From the NCBI GenBank assembly GCA_024691305.1, contig JAILNS010000006.1, positions 62,001 to 126,000 on the forward strand: a DNA stretch of 64,000 nucleotides. Direction: 5' to 3'. Position 1 is the first letter of the stretch; each line of letters begins with the position of its first letter. This document shows positions 62,060 through 64,000 of this stretch, one piece after another. A model generated the notes under the pieces. That model was not told the DNA's origin. It saw only the letters and a program-made list of their open reading frames with translations, and ran no database searches. A program made the translations under genes and the position numbers. This stretch comes from Lachnospiraceae bacterium. Lineage in GTDB: Bacteria > Bacillota > Clostridia > Lachnospirales > Lachnospiraceae.

Positions 62060-62359
62060 ATGACAATTGATGAAGTAAAGGGCGATAGCAGCGTCCAGTT
62101 GAACGTTCATGGCAGAGTCGACACCATGACATCAACGGAATTTCAAAATGCCATACTTAAGGCGTTCCAAAAATCGTCCAATGTTATCATTGAGATGAGT
62201 GATGTCCCGTATATCTCAAGTGCCGGTTTAAGAGGGCTTATGATCGGAGCCAAAACCGCCAAGTCCAAGGGCGGAAGGTTCACGATGATAAATGTGACCG
62301 CTCCGGTGCTTGATATTTTGCGTGTAACAGGACTTGATAAGGCACTGACCATACAATGA
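62060..62359 (+). CDS. STAS-domain anti-sigma factor antagonist-like protein
   Basis: A 99-residue single STAS domain. The opening strands are VQLNVHGRVDTMTSTEFQNA, followed by VIIEMSDVPYISSAGLRGLM with the switch Ser53/Ser54 and TMINVTAPVLDILRVTGLDK. Such proteins are phosphorylated by RsbW/SpoIIAB-like kinases and reset by SpoIIE/RsbU-type phosphatases, such as the one at 21193. It lies 16 bases after the last baseplate gene with GAGGAG and overlaps the next gene by 4 bases, so it may be expressed with the particle. No sigma factor or classic RsbW kinase is seen here. Confidence 0.88.
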   Translation: MTIDEVKGDSSVQLNVHGRVDTMTSTEFQNAILKAFQKSSNVIIEMSDVPYISSAGLRGLMIGAKTAKSKGGRFTMINVTAPVLDILRVTGLDKALTIQ

Positions 62360-63027
62360 TAATTTTTGAGAACATTAATCACAGATATTTGACTGATGAC
62401 GGTGAAGTAGTTGTATATAAGGATTTTAATGCCCGTATAGAGGACAACGAATTCATATTACTGACCGGAATGAGCGGCAGCGGTAAGACCACGCTGCTTA
62501 AGATGCTTCTTAAGGAGATAGAACCCGACAGCGGAAATATCATAGTAGATGATAAAAATTTAAGAGATATAGCCAGAAAGGATATACCTTACTACAGAAG
62601 GAGTATAGGTGTCCTTTTTCAGGATTTTAAGCTTATACCCGATGTTAACGTATATGATAATCTCTCAGCCGCGATAATTGCGACCGGAGGATCGGGTAAA
62701 GATGCGGAAAACAAGATCACTCATGTGCTTTCAATGCTTGGGATCGATCATCTTCATAAGCGTTATCCGAGGGAGATGTCCGGAGGAGAACAGCAAAAAG
62801 TATGTCTGGCCAGGGCGGTGATCAATCATCCGAGGATACTGCTCGTGGATGAGCCGACCGGAAATCTGGATCCGGTTTCAACTGCCGAGATACTCAGACT
62901 TCTTGATATCATTCACAGACAGGGAGTGACGATCATCATGGCGACGCATGATATTGAAGCAGCAAGTGCGGATACCCGTCGCAGGATAGATCTTGACGAG
63001 ATGAGGACAGATATAAACGGGATATGA
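62356..63027 (+). CDS. FtsE-like ABC ATP-binding protein
   Basis: A 223-residue ATPase of the FtsE/LolD class: Walker A GMSGSGKTT, Q-loop GVLFQDFKLIPDVNVYDN (a strongly FtsE-like block), signature MSGGEQQKVCLARA, Walker B ILLVDEPTGNLDP and H-loop MATHDIEA. FtsE usually pairs with the membrane protein FtsX to control cell-wall hydrolases, but no ftsX follows here; the next gene is a kinase-like membrane protein. It overlaps the STAS gene by 4 bases. A second copy with a different membrane partner, or ftsX elsewhere, is possible. Confidence 0.85.
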   Translation: MIIFENINHRYLTDDGEVVVYKDFNARIEDNEFILLTGMSGSGKTTLLKMLLKEIEPDSGNIIVDDKNLRDIARKDIPYYRRSIGVLFQDFKLIPDVNVYDNLSAAIIATGGSGKDAENKITHVLSMLGIDHLHKRYPREMSGGEQQKVCLARAVINHPRILLVDEPTGNLDPVSTAEILRLLDIIHRQGVTIIMATHDIEAASADTRRRIDLDEMRTDINGI

Positions 63028-63090
63028 TACCCGATCTGATATAGAAAATATATTTAATATACTATATAAGATGGTGGAGGTTTACATAAA

Positions 63091-63984
63091 ATGAGCAAAT
63101 ATCAAAAGCTCACACTGGTTTTGGCAACTGTACTTTATATTTTGACCATATTCGGATTTTTCTATCTGAAACTTCCGTTTATAATTGCGCTGTTCGTGCT
63201 GTTTACGATAGCAATGTTAACTTTTGCGTATCTGTGTTTTAAGCAGCACAATGACTATACCGGAGCGGAGCATCTGCAGCAGGAGATCGGTATATTAAAT
63301 GCCGAAAAAGAGCAGATGCGTATAGACAATGAAAAATCCATTGAAGAAAAAAACAGCGATATCCGCAAGATGCAGTTAAATATCGATGATCTGACCAGCA
63401 GACTTGCAGAAAACGAAGAAGAACTGTCTAAGTTTAGATCACTGCATGAAGAAGAAACCGAAAGAAACGTATCATCGGCAGACAAATCTGCAGATATGAT
63501 GATAGAAGGACTCCTTCCGCCGGATGATGAAAACGATGCTGTTACCGTAGATATCATCGAGGTCGCAAGACGTGCCATCTCAGAACTTCAGAGCGCAGCA
63601 AGAGAAGCGGGACTTCGTATCAATATATCCAGTGCATCCGATAAACTCATGGTCCATGCGAGTGCAAAGAGACTTCTTATCATGTTCAGGAATATCATAG
63701 ATAACTCGATCAAGTATATGCAGACGGAAGGAACTCTGGTCATTACGATATCAGCGATCGAGGATGATATCTTCATAGTACTTAAGGATACAGGCAAAGG
63801 TCTTCCAGAGAATGAGACCAAGCATATATTTGAACTTAACTACCAGGGTTCAAACCGTATAAGCGGAAACGGTTTGGGACTTACCCAGGCCAAAGCCATA
63901 GTTGAACATTACGGCGGTACGATCTATGCGAGAAGTCCTGCAGGAAGCGGTATGGGTATATATATACAACTGCCTACATCATAG
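63091..63984 (+). CDS. Membrane HATPase protein without visible phosphoacceptor histidine
   Basis: Two membrane helices (about 8-26 and 30-52) with only a few residues outside, then a long coiled coil (65-130), a linker, and a complete HATPase_c domain (about 165-297). The domain has N box MFRNIIDNSIKYM, G1 DTGKGLP and G2 SGNGLGLTQAKAIVEHYGG. The usual HisKA block with its His-Glu phosphoacceptor is missing; the coiled coil takes its place. It may phosphorylate a protein directly, as RsbW-type kinases do with STAS proteins, or signal by dimer contacts. GGAGG lies upstream in a 63-base AT-rich gap. Domain assignment is firm, mechanism inferred. Confidence 0.8.
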   Translation: MSKYQKLTLVLATVLYILTIFGFFYLKLPFIIALFVLFTIAMLTFAYLCFKQHNDYTGAEHLQQEIGILNAEKEQMRIDNEKSIEEKNSDIRKMQLNIDDLTSRLAENEEELSKFRSLHEEETERNVSSADKSADMMIEGLLPPDDENDAVTVDIIEVARRAISELQSAAREAGLRINISSASDKLMVHASAKRLLIMFRNIIDNSIKYMQTEGTLVITISAIEDDIFIVLKDTGKGLPENETKHIFELNYQGSNRISGNGLGLTQAKAIVEHYGGTIYARSPAGSGMGIYIQLPTS

Positions 63985-63992
63985 GAGATGAA

Positions 63993-64000
63993 ATGAAACG
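63993..64000 (+). CDS. Start of a further gene, cut by the window edge
   Basis: AGGAG at 63983-63987 is followed 5 bases later by ATG-AAA-CG, the likely start of a gene running out of the window. It is spaced as though in the same operon as the HATPase gene. An ATG at 63988 is rejected as it meets TGA two codons later. The product cannot be named. Confidence 0.4.

Overview
The window looks like a chromosomal segment of a Gram-positive Clostridia, most likely a Lachnospiraceae-type gut or rumen anaerobe. This is inferred from the gene style (radA followed by an LCP family gene, SpoIIE-type phosphatase, heterodimeric ABC exporter), AGGAGG-type ribosome binding sites, frequent GTG/TTG starts and moderate GC. 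Genus is not resolved. All genes run on the + strand, packed with short gaps or 4-base overlaps. No stretch over 300 bases lacks a gene: the largest gaps are about 128 bases before 31694, 99 before 47170 and 92 before 8240. I saw no rRNA, tRNA, CRISPR array, transposase or integrase.

Layout. (1) 1-8147, ordinary genes: radA (5' truncated), an LCP cell-wall protein, a two-gene heterodimeric ABC exporter, and a LytS-like sensor kinase with a SARP-like response regulator. (2) 8177-28858, an accessory effector-like island. It holds three very large hydrophilic proteins: a 1084-aa protein with a type II PI4-kinase-like domain, a 2413-aa protein with a papain-like cysteine peptidase, and a 1042-aa protein with hydrophobic segments. 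They are interleaved with GNAT-fold proteins, a SpoIIE-like PP2C phosphatase, a condensation/acetyltransferase-fold protein and a small acidic YbjN/chaperone-like protein. Two transcription starts in this island carry a shared 26-bp element. (3) 28872-31565, a degenerate GNAT-like protein and two multi-pass membrane proteins behind a good sigma-A promoter. (4) 31694-62043, a contractile injection system (eCIS) locus. It holds a fibre/adaptor-like protein, membrane and envelope genes (pseudokinase-like, pseudo-cyclase-like, MORN repeats, TolC-like, a secreted protein), then DUF4255 cap protein, PAAR-like tip, sheath, tube, tail assembly chaperone with an apparent -1 frameshift into a DUF6760-like domain, a repeat-bearing tube paralogue, two CIS-tube-domain proteins, hub, spike, gp25, two baseplate wedge proteins and a tail protein I homologue. 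(5) 62060-end: STAS protein, FtsE-like ATPase, a HATPase protein lacking a recognisable phosphoacceptor histidine, and the start of another gene.

Working model (inference). The structural operon builds a contractile particle whose cargo may be the giant proteins encoded just upstream. The GNAT-like and YbjN-like proteins would be dedicated partners (modifiers, chaperones or immunity factors). The membrane, pseudo-enzyme and TolC-like genes suggest envelope anchoring or envelope signalling rather than a purely free particle. The AAA+ ATPase and a clear tape-measure protein usual in eCIS loci are not visible here; they may lie downstream or be replaced.
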